From Theocolax elegans (taxonomy: Eukaryota > Arthropoda > Insecta > Hymenoptera > Cerocephalidae), in contig CM047428.1 of NCBI GenBank assembly GCA_026168455.1, forward strand, positions 36,755,255 to 36,819,254: a DNA stretch of 64,000 nucleotides. The letters run 5' to 3'. The notes under the pieces were generated by a model. The model worked only from the letters and a program-made list of their open reading frames with translations, had not been told where the DNA came from and made no database searches. Positions within the stretch are counted from its first letter, which is position 1. Every line of letters begins with the position of its first letter. The position numbers were made by a program, and so were the translations under genes. This document shows, piece after piece, positions 1 through 10,673 of this stretch.

Positions 1-703
1 ATAGTTCACGATCCTGGAAAGTACTTACAAACAATTATTAAATCTTGTATTCTTGCACACGCTGGTTAGTTTATGAGAAAGTATTCCAGTAAATAATTGT
101 GCGAGCTCCGTACAAAAGTAACGATCTATTTTTTTATTATTTGTTTTTCTATTTCTTTGATTTGTAATTGTATAGTTAGAAATGATGTTACTATTTATTT
201 AAAATATTTTGAAATAAGGTTATTAATATACTGATTATTTTTTAGTACAATAGATCCGTTAAATATTGCACTTTACAAATTATATATTTAAAAAGTGCAA
301 TAGTTGCATTTCTTTAATCCTACTAAAATAAACAATAAGAAATTCTATGTATATATATCGTAATTCAGACAATAATTATAAGATAAGTTATAATTGTAAT
401 TATATAGATAAAATTATAAGTTGGCTTGTTAGACAATTATTGAAATGATTATATTTTATATTATGATAGTATTAACTACTTATACGGTAGTAAGAGATTC
501 TCAGATTTTTATTAAAATTATAATATAGATTTATGGTTTCCTTAAGCTTCGTAAACAATTTCTGCATTTGAAAGTATTGAAATCAAAATGGAAATGGCAA
601 GTATTTTGTACCATATCATCAGAAACTTTTAATTTGTTTATTAGGTTTTCACTTTAAACAATTTGTTTATTCGTTATTTGTGTTTCTAGAAAGTACGTAG
701 TAG

Positions 704-752
<49 letters not shown>

Positions 753-1191
753 CTACTTCTCTAATTAAGCAATAATTTAATTAATTAGTAATTAAATTAA
801 GTAATTAAATTAGTAATTATTCAGAAATTCTTTGCTAATTTAGCACCATATTTATAAGTGGCTTTTATACATTTTCAGCCTTACAATCACTGTAAAAAGT
901 CTATGATCTAATAAATTATTAAATCGTATAACCTAACCATTGTGTTATTCAAAATGTTAGTTTACCTTTTATTATTTATACTTATTTATACTTTTTTGGA
1001 TTTTTAATTATTGATTAGCAATGATTGTAACATTAAAATGAAAATTAATTATAATTAATAAAATTAATTTATAACCAGGGAGTACAAAATGTCACTCTAT
1101 TTATTTTTAAAAACATTACTAGCAAAATGCTCCCTAAAAAATTGGGTTTAACATTATACAATTATGCTTATATTGGATTTTAAGCAAAAAA
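1..1191. other. AT-rich non-coding sequence before the hAT gene
   Basis: No supported gene. The stretch is AT-rich with scattered short A/T runs and one pure CT microsatellite at 705-748. The promoter and 5' UTR of the hAT gene should lie here, but I cannot point to a convincing TATA box. Confidence 0.5.
705..748. repeat. (CT)n microsatellite
   Basis: An uninterrupted run of about 22 CT dinucleotides in otherwise AT-rich sequence. Confidence 0.95.
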
Positions 1192-1755
1192 ATGAGCGAA
1201 GTTAAAATCGAACCTCCTTCGGATGACCCAGCCTTTTTCAATACTTATGAAGTTGCTGAAGATGAAGGAGTTAAAGAAAGTGAGAGCGACATTGAGGAAT
1301 CTAATGAACCGCCAAAAAAAAATTCAGGAGTTTTGTTTGGGAGTATTTTACAAAAGTTGATAAAGATAAGGCGAAATGTAATTTATGCTATCTTGAAATG
1401 TCTGCAAAGTACTCAAATACGTCTTCTTTTGCACGACATTTAGAAAGTACACATTTTAAAAAAACGCCTAACAGTAATGACACTGAGACGATTGCAGCAA
1501 GCAAACAATCAAGTCCTTCACTTCAATCTAATTCTGCACGCGCTCAAGAAATTACAAAGGCAATTGCATTCGCAATGTGCAAAGATTTGTTGCCATTCGA
1601 TATCGTGGAGTCCGAAGGCTTTAAGCATTTGATGAACGTCAAAGTACCGCGATATGTTGTTCCTGCCAGGAGTACATTTTCCCGCAATTACATACCACAA
1701 ATATATGCAACGGAAAGGGAAAAATTGGAAATTCAATTAAATAACGAGCTGAAAG
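1192..1755 (+). pseudogene. hAT/ZBED-type transposase, exon 1 (BED zinc finger)
   Basis: The exon begins with an acidic N-terminus (MSEVKIEPPSDD) and continues into a BED-type zinc finger with the WEYFTKVDK stretch, the CNLC pair and the RHLESTH histidines. BED fingers bind DNA in hAT transposases and in domesticated ZBED proteins. The acidic start and the finger lie in different frames. The shift maps to a nine-A run near 1313-1321, so either one base is missing in the genome or a homopolymer was miscalled. The exon ends at GAAAG followed by GTAAAC. It leaves one base of a codon that is completed correctly by the exon at 2087. Confidence is high for family and moderate for the exact start. 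Confidence 0.75.
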
Positions 1756-2086
1756 GTAAACATCTTAATTTAACAAGTAAATATATAAGTACAGTTTGAA
1801 ATAATAGTATTTTATGTCACAATAGGCATATAGCATGACTATCTTGCACAAATTACATTAGGTTTTATCTACAAAAATAATATACATGTTAACAAAATTT
1901 GATTATTTGTCGTTTCTCTAGTTTCAAGTATAAAACTTAATTGTTTTAAAAATTCAAAAATAAATAACTTAAATCAATAACAAAAATTCCTCATCCTCCC
2001 CTAGATATATAAAAAAATTGAAGTTTATAATAATTGTCGGATGAAAAAATGTATTACTAATTTCTAATTAATTTGCAATCTTTCAG

Positions 2087-2886
2087 ATGTAGATACCGTG
2101 ACATTTACGTCAAATGGTTGGACATCCAGACAAGTTAGGAATTATATGTCAATAACTATTCACTATGTAAGTACGAATTTCGAAGTGCGCAATAAAGTAT
2201 TAAATATGAGGCATTTAGGTGGATCCCACACAGCAGAGCACATAACTGATTTTTTCAAAGAGGTCATAGAGGAATGGCACATTGATCTGAAAGGGAAAAA
2301 ATTGATTTGGGTGACCGACAATGCCAAAAACATGGTAAATGCAATTACAAGCAACAAAGAGTGGACTTTGCTACGCTGCTTTGCGCACACGCTGCAATTA
2401 ACTGTGAAGGACAGTAAGAAGCAATTGGGAGATGTTGATGAAACAACCAAAAGAGCTTCTAAAATTGTGACTCATTTCTCAAAATCCACTGTCGCAAGAG
2501 AAATGTTTGAGAGCTACCAGCTTCAAATATCTCCAAACTGCAGTCCGACACAGCTTATACAATATACAGAGATTCGACGGAATTCCCAGTTTGATATGTT
2601 TGAGCGATTGATAAAACATAGATTACCAGTAGAAATGGTGCTCAAAAATATAAAATCGAAAATACAGCCATTAACTACTGAAGACTGGAATCTGATGGAC
2701 CAATACGTACAGATTTTTCGTTCGTTAAAAGAGGCGACTGTACTGATGAGTAGCGAAAGTTACCCGACTGCTTCTTTAATAATCCCGATTATTGATATCG
2801 TGCGGGCGAATTTGCTTCAAAAATTGGAAAAGAGTAAGGATAAAGTATTTCGTAACCATTTACAAATTCTGCTTGATTGTATCAAG
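2087..2886 (+). CDS. hAT/ZBED-type transposase, exon 2 (RNase H-like core)
   Basis: This exon is preceded by a TTTCAG acceptor and ends at ATCAAG before GTAATG. It encodes the start of the hAT RNase H-like catalytic fold. The usual first signature is T-D-x-W-T-S, and here it reads TSNGWTS, so the catalytic Asp position is Asn. The second signature is intact (WVTDNAKNM), as is the CFAHTLQL segment that follows it in hAT proteins. Loss of the first Asp argues against transposase activity and fits either decay or domestication. Its phase joins exon 1 (phase 1) and exon 3 (phase 0) without a break. Confidence 0.8.
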
Positions 2887-2980
2887 GTAATGCACTATTT
2901 ATTTCGAATTATCTAAAAGAATATTCTACAATCACTTTTTCCTCGTAACTTTTTAATCTCCGAAATTTCCGAAGCTCACA

Positions 2981-3246
2981 AGTAGAGTGTTTCAGCTGCG
3001 GGAAACAAATCTTGATGCAACTTTGTGAACTGTTTTGTGGTACCCAAAAATGAAAGAATTGTTTCCGAGTTATTAGCGATTATACATAAGCATCTTTTTT
3101 TTACAATTTTTCATTATCAACATATAACTATCGTAAAACCCCCTATGAGATTGAATTACGCATGAATTCTTTCATTTTTGGGTACCACAAAACAGTTTTT
3201 ACAGTTGCAACAAGATTCGTTTACCGCAGTTGAAACACTCTTCTTA
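2981..3246. repeat. Foldback element with 80-bp inverted arms
   Basis: The left arm (about 2981-3064) and right arm (about 3164-3246) are near-complementary and share the stretch GGTACCCAAAAATGAAAG and its reverse. The short AT-rich loop carries no coding sequence. It looks like a palindromic MITE inside hAT intron 2. The target duplication is not clear. Confidence 0.7.
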
Positions 3247-4314
3247 TAAGTAATTTTCGTATTTTTAATGTTATTTCGGCATAATGATTCGCTAAACATT
3301 CTAATACGTTTAATAAAAAATTTTAAAAAGACATTTCAAAATTTCAATGAAAAAAATAGCCTTGGCCCAGACTTGAACCATTTTAAATTTCTATTGTAAT
3401 CAACAATACTAATAGATTTCATAGCGTCAATCATGTTTTAATAAAAACTAAAGATTCGTCGATATACTTGAAATATCAAATTTTATTTACATTTGCGTAA
3501 TTGTTTTTAAATATCCTTTATTTTAATCATCTATAAAGTCCACTTTATTGACTAATCTGCGCAGGGACTAAAATAGCATTTTATTCCCTTAATTATTTTA
3601 TTCACAGTAGACCTACTTTAATCACCAATGACCCATTTTATTCACTGTAGACTTACTTTTTTTTCTAAACACTAATTTTAGTCTATGTCTATTAAGCTAG
3701 CCCGGCTACTTCAAAACGCCCCAATATTAACTATGCCTGAATTTATTGCTATTTTATTGCTAATCAATTGCGGCAAAAAAAAATTTATTGCTCCAGCCGT
3801 TTCCGAGAAACAGCAATCAGGCCAACTTAAATCTTAAGCTAGCCCAACCAGTGTTATAACTTGGGCCCTTATTAACATTTTCAACTGATTCCAGCGGCAG
3901 AATTTATTGCTTTATTGTTTTTCGATGGTTTATTGCAAAAATGCTAAAAGTTCATAATTATGCGAATTACGAACATCAGGAATCCGCGCATTTTCGCAAA
4001 ATGCATAATAAATGATACAGCGCTAATGTCAATAGACCATCATTTATTGCTAACAAATGCCATCAAAAACAATTTTATTGCTCCAGCCGTTTCCGAGAAA
4101 CAGCGATCGGACCAACGTAAATCTTAAGCTGGCCCAACCAGTGTTATAACTTGGGCCCTAATTAACATTTTCAATTGATTCCAGCGGCAAAATTTATTGC
4201 TAATTTATTGCTTTTCGATGGTTTATTGCAAAAATGCTAAAAGTTCATAATTATGCGAATTACGAACATCAGGAATCTGCGAATCTTCGCATAATTCGTA
4301 AGAAGTGATTTAGC

Positions 4315-4714
4315 CCGAGGGTCGTGGGTTCGATCCCAGACGTGTACCTCTGAAAATTTTTTCATGTGCATTTTTCGAACACCGCGACTCAGTGGCTCGG
4401 CGTGTCACTATAATGTGACGCCAGTTCAGGTGCGCGTGCGTTTCGTGCACTTGTCAGTGCATGAGAGGCACGGGCATCTGAACTATAGGGAACGTTAGGG
4501 ACGCGAAGATGTAAAGAGGATCGCGGTGGTTCCATCGGGAGGACAGGAAACTCTAATTATTAAACTAATTACAGTGACCGAAGATATCTTCCGATGGACA
4601 CAACCACCACTGTTTCAACTACATGTGCTTTGTTTACAGACACACCGTTCACCTCCGTCGCTGATTAGCCCTGGCGGCATAAATAGAGCGACGTTAAATA
4701 ACATAAAAAAAAAA
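4315..4714 (+). mobile_element. SINE (or short 5'-truncated non-LTR element) with 12-bp target duplication
   Basis: The insert is flanked by perfect direct repeats AAGTGATTTAGC at 4303-4314 and 4715-4726 and ends in an A-run, the signature of target-primed retrotransposition. Near its left end it has GGTTCGATCCC, an exact Pol III B-box match of tRNA type, so a tRNA-derived head that lost its A-box end is likely. The body is GC-richer than its surroundings. The 3' end before the A-run reads GAGCGACGTTAAATAAC. It carries no open reading frame of note. Confidence 0.75.
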
Positions 4715-5149
4715 AAGTGATTTAGCACAAAAATCAATAAAAATTAGTTGCAAAGTAATTACCAAAGTATTTGTTATTGAATTAGTTGCATTTAACGACC
4801 TTTACGAAATAATGATAATTTTCGTTACAAGGGCGAAAATATTGAACATGACGTGAGCGAAAATTGATACCCGAGCGAAGCGAAGAAAAATGCATTAATC
4901 TTTATCAATACAGATCGACTGTGAGGTCAAATGATTAGTACTTCTTTATTTTTTTAAATTGTGTTATTTAAATTTGTACATCTTCACAAATTGTTTTAGC
5001 ATTTTTTTAATAATCATAATTTTCATGTTCAGTTATTGCTTGAAATTCATAAAATTTCAAAAATTAAAAAGCAAAGTATAGACGCGAGCGGAGCGATATT
5101 GATAGAGTAGTTTCGAAAATATCGCGGCATACGTACATGCACACACACA

Positions 5150-5365
5150 TACATCGATACAGACATTTTGTAAAAACACGTGATTTCGACTCTTGACATG
5201 TAAAAGTATACTTCCAACATGTTTTTAGCTAGTCGAAAAATTTTACTGTCGCCAAACTTTCTTTATGAGGAAGCAATATTTTATTCTCTTACAGCTAAGT
5301 ATTTGTTGCTTTCTCATATAGGAAGCTTTGCGACAGTATCGATGTCTGTATCGATGTCTGTATAG
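5150..5365. repeat. Imperfect hairpin / inverted repeat
   Basis: The segment around 5150-5290 (CGATACAGACA, then GTCGCCAAACTTTC, TATGAGGAAGC) is mirrored at 5300-5365 (GCTTTCTCATATAGG, GCGACAG, TGTCTGTATCG). It is a short decayed foldback with no coding capacity. Confidence 0.5.
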
Positions 5366-5439
5366 ATGTGTGTGTGTTTGCTTTTTAATTTTCGAATTCC
5401 GATAAAGAATGTGGTTATTTATCCCTCAAACACTTTTTT

Positions 5440-5820
5440 GCACTGCTCACGGAGAAGAAAAATAAAAAGGTAGAAAGCGATTTAACAGTATGGCATTGTT
5501 GTAGTTTAACCTGGAATATCTCAGTAAATAACCAAAATTTTGCTTTTTCTCAGTAGGTACTTTTTCTTCGGAATTAACCCGAGAAATCGTTGGAAGCCAA
5601 AAAGAATTCAAAATACTGCACTTTGGCACTGCTCACGGAGAAGAAAAATAAAAAGTTAGAAAGCGATTTAACAGTGTGGCATTTTGTAGTTTAACCTGAA
5701 ATATCTCAGTAATTAACCAAAATTTTGCGTTTCCTCAGTAGGTACTTTTTCTTTGGAATTGACCCGCGAAAACGTTGGAAGGCAAATAAATTCAAAATAC
5801 TGCACTTTTTGCACTGCTTA
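5440..5820. repeat. 186-bp tandem repeat, two units
   Basis: The segment beginning GCACTGCTCACGGAG at 5440 is repeated from 5626 with about 10% differences, and a third unit starts at 5811 before it is cut by the TTAA of the neighbouring MITE. It has no coding content. Confidence 0.85.
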
Positions 5821-5844
5821 TGTACACGCGCACTATGACTTTAA

Positions 5845-7056
5845 CCCATTTCTTCCTAAGCGGACATTTTATAGTCGATTGGTTTTTGGCCTACAAATTT
5901 GTCAAAAAAAAAATATAAATAATAAGCAGAAGCGCTTTTCTGAACTAGAATTTTCCGGTATTTCCGATTCTAAAGTTGGAATTCGAAAATTTCTTTTGGA
6001 AAATTTAAAAATGGCGATTTGGATTATTTAAAAAATCAAAGTACATTTTTTAATATTTCGACGTGCTTGTTTAGAATAAAACGGTTTAACGAAGATGATG
6101 AGATGGATTCATGTTGCAAATAATACTATTATTGAAACATTTGATGTTTGCAAATTTTTCCAAAAAATTTTCCAAGATAAAAATTTACCTAAGTATTTAA
6201 AATTTAGTATAAATTAGAAAAAAAAAGAATTTTCTGATTATTTCATGATGTTACCGACGCCATCTTGAAAAATTTTTCGGAAAAATTCGCAAACATCAAA
6301 TGTTTTAATAATAATATCGATGCAATATAAATTCGTTCTACGATCTTTGTTAAACCGTTTTATTCTAAACTAGCATACCAAAATGTTGAAAAATGTTTTT
6401 CTATTCTTTTTTTTTTATTCTTGATTTTTTGTGCCCTCTTTTTTCCTGGCACTTCCTACCGTTTATCCCCTGGGGGACTTTAACGGTGTCCACCTACCAC
6501 CTATGTGTGGGTGCTTTATCCCTCCCTTAAAACCCCACCATCTCGCATTCGCCCGGGGTTATGCCCGTGGATGAGGGAAACCTGTGAAGCAGGGAAAACC
6601 TCATCCGAGATGGCCGGTGAATTCGAAACATTCTTTTTGGGTGTCAAAGTCACATTGCGTAGGCCTTGACACCGAAACCGAATGTTTCACACCTCCCGCT
6701 CACGTTGTGAAGTGTGGAAAAACACCTAACCGATCCCGAAAGCCGCACAAGAATGGTGTCACCCATCCAAGTACGAACCGCACTCAGTGCTGCTTAACTT
6801 TCGTGATCGGCCGAGGTGCGTCTCCGCCACTCCGCCACCGCGTCGGTAAAAAATGTTTTTCTAATTTTTCACCAAATTCAAACTGCCATTTTTAAATTTT
6901 CCAATGGAAATTTTCAAATTTGGACTTCAGAATCGGAAAGAACGGAAAATTTTAGCTTGGATAAGTGCTTCTGGTTATTATTTTTGTTTTTTCTTTCGAC
7001 AATTTTCTAGGAAAAAAACCAATCGACTATAAAATGTCCGATTAGAAAGAAATGGG
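5845..7056. mobile_element. piggyBac-like palindromic MITE with TTAA target duplication
   Basis: The element begins CCCATTTCTT and ends AAGAAATGGG and is flanked by TTAA at 5841-5844 and 7057-7060. CCC...GGG ends with a TTAA duplication are the hallmark of the piggyBac superfamily. The arms are long: 5845 to about 6400 and about 6860 to 7056 are partly complementary, including the TATAGTCGATTGG stretch. An inner inverted pair lies around 6125-6330. No transposase is present. A 5S-derived SINE is inserted in its right half. Confidence 0.75.
6404..6848 (-). mobile_element. 5S rRNA-derived SINE (SINE3-type), minus orientation
   Basis: Read on the minus strand, the head (about 6848 down to 6740) closely follows eukaryotic 5S rRNA from its middle onward. 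It includes GATCACGAAAGTTAAGCAGC (A-box region) and GTACTTGGATGGGTGAC (C-box region), the internal type 1 Pol III promoter. The body is GC-rich and unrelated to 5S, and the minus-strand 3' end is A-rich (T-runs at 6404-6426). Perfect 15-bp direct repeats AAAAATGTTTTTCTA flank it at 6389-6403 and 6849-6863. 5S-derived SINEs are established in fish and a few other animals. The sequence shows a clean single insertion into the piggyBac-like MITE. Confidence 0.85.
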
Positions 7057-7955
7057 TTAAATATTTTGAGTTACAAATATTAGATATTATAATAATATTT
7101 AAATATTATTACATAATATTGAAATAAGCAAAATATAATAAACAGAGTAAGTGACAAACTTTAAAAACGTGCCCGATGTTTGCCCGAATACTCGGCGAGT
7201 CGAGAAAGTCTTGTGGACTCAAGATTGAGAAGAGAGTCCATGTCGAGCAATAAAATTGTTTTTGATGGCATTTGTTAGCAATAAATTAGCAATAAATTCT
7301 GCCGCTGGAATCAGTTGAAAATGTTAATAAGGGCCCAAGTTATAACACTGGTTGGCCTAGCTTTAGATTTAAGTTGGCCCGATCGCTGTTTCTCGGAAAC
7401 GGCTGGAGCAATAAATTTTTTTTTGCCGCAATAAATTAGCAATAAAGTAGCAATAAATTCAGGCTTAGTTAATATTGGGGCGTTTTGAAGTAGCCGGGCT
7501 AGCTTAATAGACATTTTACAACACTAAATTTATTATATTAAAAGAAATATACATAAAAATCTTGCAATAATTGAAAACTATAAATAAATTAAAAAATTTA
7601 AAAATAAATTGTTGTCAAATAAAGTGGCCGTTCGAATGATTAGGGTGAAAAATTTTATCTGCGGGTATAAAAGATAATTATTCCCTTGGATTAATTACTA
7701 GTAAAACTCTGCTAAAGCTTCATCCCCGAAACAAACACTTATTTTACTTCCTAAGTATATAAAGAAGTATTAAAATGAATAATACTCGAGCAAAAATATA
7801 TTATATTAATAATGGATTAAAATACTAATCAAAATACTACAATGTATTTTAATTTTGGTTATTTTTCTTAATTTACAAGGATAATGTCGAGACTCCGCGA
7901 AACGAATTGTACTTACATATACATATACAATTTAAAATTTTTGCTTAATTTTCAG

Positions 7956-8157
7956 AACCGGTTAGATTATTATTTTCGTTCGGATATTTGTGTGATTGCA
8001 ATGATGGTAAATCCACATTACAAACATAGAGGCCTTCAGAATCCAAAGGACCAAGAAAATTGTAAAAATATATTGAAAAATGAGTTGTTGAGATTAGCAA
8101 AAGAAAGTGCTGAATCTGAAGTCGCGACAACGTCTCAATGTGAAATAACCTCAATGG
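7956..8157 (+). CDS. hAT/ZBED-type transposase, exon 3
   Basis: The exon lies between a TTTTCAG acceptor and a GTAAAATT donor and starts in the phase left by exon 2. It encodes a stretch (NRLDYYFRSD, then AMMVNPHYKHRGL) that matches the region of hAT transposases where a pattern like LDPRFK precedes the C-terminal alpha-helical part. It ends one base into a codon, as exon 4 requires. Between this exon and exon 4 lies the Polinton insertion. Confidence 0.65.
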
Positions 8158-9373
8158 GTAAAATTACTAAGTATTTAATTCTTTTTTGTAAGACATGCAC
8201 GAAATTCGCGTCTTTGCGCCCTCAAATGGCGCCAAAAGCAGTACTTTTGCGTCAGCCGGGCGCAAAAATGAATACATAGGCATACATCCATACCAGTATT
8301 TTTTGCTTTTTCCTTTTTTTGAGCTGGGGTTTGTATATATATTACTAAATTTAATTGCATAGTGTATCGATTTTTAAAGCCCTTGAATCGCAAATGTTGT
8401 CACGAAAAATATATTGTGCGTCAAAGACTAACAAGGGGAGGACCAATCCTTCGATCAACGGTTTGATCTTTACCAAACTCTAAGGTATAACATCTACTAT
8501 AAAAATATGAAGAATGCCGAAGTTTTAGATTCCAAAGCCCTTTTTACGATAGATATAAGCAAATAACGAAAAATATCGAAAAAATGCTTGGATCCAGAAC
8601 TCAATTGACAAGATCAACAGGATCAAACCAAAATCCAGAAAAAACTTAGATCGCGTAGACAGTATTAAAAAAAAAGAAGCTTAGATATCTTCATTTGGTT
8701 AAAAGTTATGAAAGAAATAAGAATTTATAGATTTTTTGGCTTGAAAATTAATACATTTTTTAATTCAGAATATTCATCAAACTAATGTTAAATTGATCTT
8801 TCTTTCATAACTTTTGACCAAATCAAGACATTTGAGCTTCTTTTGTTAAATTAAATTTACACGAACTGGTTATTCTTCTGGATTTAAGTTTGGGAGCAAA
8901 TCTCTATTTGTTTCTGAGTTATAAAGATTAAAGTCAAGAATTTTTTCGTTATTTGTTTGTATCTATCGTAAAAAGGGCATTGAAATCTAAAACTCTGGCT
9001 TTCTTCATATTTTTGTAGCAGAAATCATATCCTAGAGTTTGGTAAAGATCCGTTGACCAAAGGGTTGGTTCTCTCATTGTAAGTGGGCTCTTTTATCTCG
9101 TGTGTTCACAGCAAATCCATACTCGGTCTAAAAAAAATCCACTTTACGCCCTTGGCACATAATATGCTATTTTAAGATACTTTCAAACATGGAAAAAACA
9201 AACAAGGAAATAATTTTTTTCAATCAGTTGTAGTAATTATTCAATCAGTAGTAGTAATAATTAATAATTACTAAAAATTATCGAAAAAATTAAAATGATC
9301 TTATACTAGTGTAACTTTTGCGAATTTAATGTTTTTATTTCTTTCTGGTCATTAATAAGTTTTGATTGACAAA
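8158..9373. other. hAT intron 3, left part, with foldback repeat
   Basis: No gene is supported. The main content is a foldback repeat listed separately. Open frames here are short and lack family signals. The last six bases (GACAAA, 9368-9373) are the left target duplication of the Polinton. Confidence 0.5.
8438..9075. repeat. Foldback element (inverted arms of about 150 bp plus inner arms)
   Basis: The left arm from 8438 (GAGGACCAATCC, then GATCTTTACCAAACTCTA) and the right arm ending near 9075 (TAGAGTTTGGTAAAGATC, then GGTTGGTTCTC) are complementary with some divergence. A second nested pair lies at about 8630-8720 and 8790-8870 (AAAAGTTATGAAAGAAAT against its reverse). No coding capacity is visible. 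It is probably a decayed palindromic MITE. Confidence 0.65.
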
Positions 9374-9752
9374 AGTAGTAAGGGTACCTTATAGCACGCC
9401 GGAATGGGCGTGGCCTAACAACAATGGTGTCTGGCGCGAACAATGGGAACAATGGGATTGTCTAGCGCGAACAATGGGAACAATGGGAACAATGGGGTTG
9501 TCTAGCACGTACAATGGGGTAGTCTAGCGTGGACAATGGGGTGTCTACCCCGGTGGTGACGTCACGGCGGGGGCCCGCGCGTGCCAGAGAGGGAGTGAGA
9601 GGGAAGCTTCGGGAGAGCTTCGCTCTCTCTCTCTCTCTCTCGCACGTATGTATAGGTAGGGTGGAACGGACTCTGTGACGTCACAGCGGGCCCCGTCGGA
9701 GTACATGGGTGCGAGAGAGAGAGGTAGAGGGAGTGCGCGCGCAGTGCGTCTC
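9374..9752 (+). repeat. Polinton left terminal inverted repeat
   Basis: It matches the reverse complement of 36311-36703. The outer part holds short tandem units of the form ACAATGGGA and GTCTAGCGCG. The inner part is GC-rich with GA/CT runs and two TGACGTCA octamers. It has fewer CAATGGGAA units than the right copy, which explains the length difference. Confidence 0.9.
9557..9683. promoter_or_regulatory. Two CRE/ATF-type octamers in the Polinton terminal repeat
   Basis: TGACGTCA occurs at 9557-9564 and 9676-9683 and again in the duplicated copy at 11099-11106 and 11215-11222. This palindrome is the consensus binding site of CREB/ATF factors. Two sites 112 bp apart in both terminal copies suggest a host-factor-driven promoter, but function is inferred only. 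Confidence 0.5.
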
Positions 9753-10262
9753 TCTCGTGCTGAGGTTGCTCTGGCGTCATAGACGCCCCGATGCAGTGCG
9801 TGGGTGTGAGAGAGAGAGGTAGAGGGAGTGCGCGCGCAGTGCGTCTCTCTCTCGTACTGAGAGTGTTCTGACGTTAATAGCGGGGCCGGAGACCCGCGCG
9901 TGTATGTGTGAGAGAGAGCAAGAGGGGTTGCGCGCGCAGTGCGTCTCTTGCAGTAAGAAGAGTGACGCATGTAAGAGAGAGAGAGACAGAGAGCACTACT
10001 GCGCGTACCCACGCTCTCTTCCTCTACCTCTCTCTCTCGCACTCACGCAGAGATGCTGATGACGCGCTAGGGTATTCTGACGCCGTGTTATAATAGCTGA
10101 CCCAGAGCGTCTATGTTGGTGTGTGTGAAAGAGAGAGTATGCATTTGTAAGAGAGAGAGGAAATGATAGGTGACAATTTTAGATATTGAACGAATATGTT
10201 ATTTACGTTTATTATTGGTGGCCCTAAAAAGGGCCGTTTATTATTATTTAATCAATATAAAT

Positions 10263-10673
10263 TTACAATTTTTTGTAACCGTCTTTCTGTGGCAATGATT
10301 TATTATTTATTGAAACTTTTTCCGTATATTTTTTCCATTGCGACGACATTGAATGATGATTACTGTTATCCTTAGTATTGTATTTTTTATCGATGAGAGG
10401 AACTCGATCTGAACTTTGGTTTGGACCCATCGTGTTTGAATAATCAAACGGAAATGAAATAAAATTTGAACGTAAGCTTATTTTATAAAATATAAATGTC
10501 GTAGGTGTATTCAAAAAGGTTAAAAGTCGACTCGTCGTGAGAAAAGGTCGTATACCCAAAAGTGCAGGTGTGCAGACAATAGAGGCGAGGGTGACCGGAG
10601 GATTTTGGTTTACTGAGAAGCTATTTATCTTAATAGGTAAAGTAGTATTGCGGTTAGTACGAAAGAGAAGCAA
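10263..10673 (-). CDS. Hypothetical 136-aa Polinton-borne reading frame
   Basis: I do not recognise this frame. It has a moderately hydrophobic N-terminal half and a polar, Ser/Lys-rich C-terminal half (SSQWKKYTEKVS). In the duplicated copy (11780-11983) the same C-terminal part is read, but an indel changes both ends, so selection on the frame is not evident. It lies between the GA/CT-rich subterminal region and the 279-aa gene and points the same way as that gene. It may be a terminal exon or a chance frame. Confidence 0.25.
   Translation of the reverse strand: MLLFRTNRNTTLPIKINSFSVNQNPPVTLASIVCTPALLGIRPFLTTSRLLTFLNTPTTFIFYKISLRSNFISFPFDYSNTMGPNQSSDRVPLIDKKYNTKDNSNHHSMSSQWKKYTEKVSINNKSLPQKDGYKKL

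Larger units (their letters stand above)
3686..7513. mobile_element. DNA transposon of unassigned superfamily with long terminal inverted repeats
   Basis: The left end starts TGTCTATTAAGCTAGCCCGG and the right end is its reverse complement. The inverted match runs about 230-275 bp (3686-3945 against 7240-7513). A further partial copy of the same terminal sequence lies at about 4020-4200. No transposase is visible inside. The interior is filled by later insertions: a SINE, a 186-bp tandem repeat and a piggyBac-like MITE. I could not find a target duplication at the outer edges, so the superfamily is open. It lies entirely in intron 2 of the hAT gene. Confidence 0.6.
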
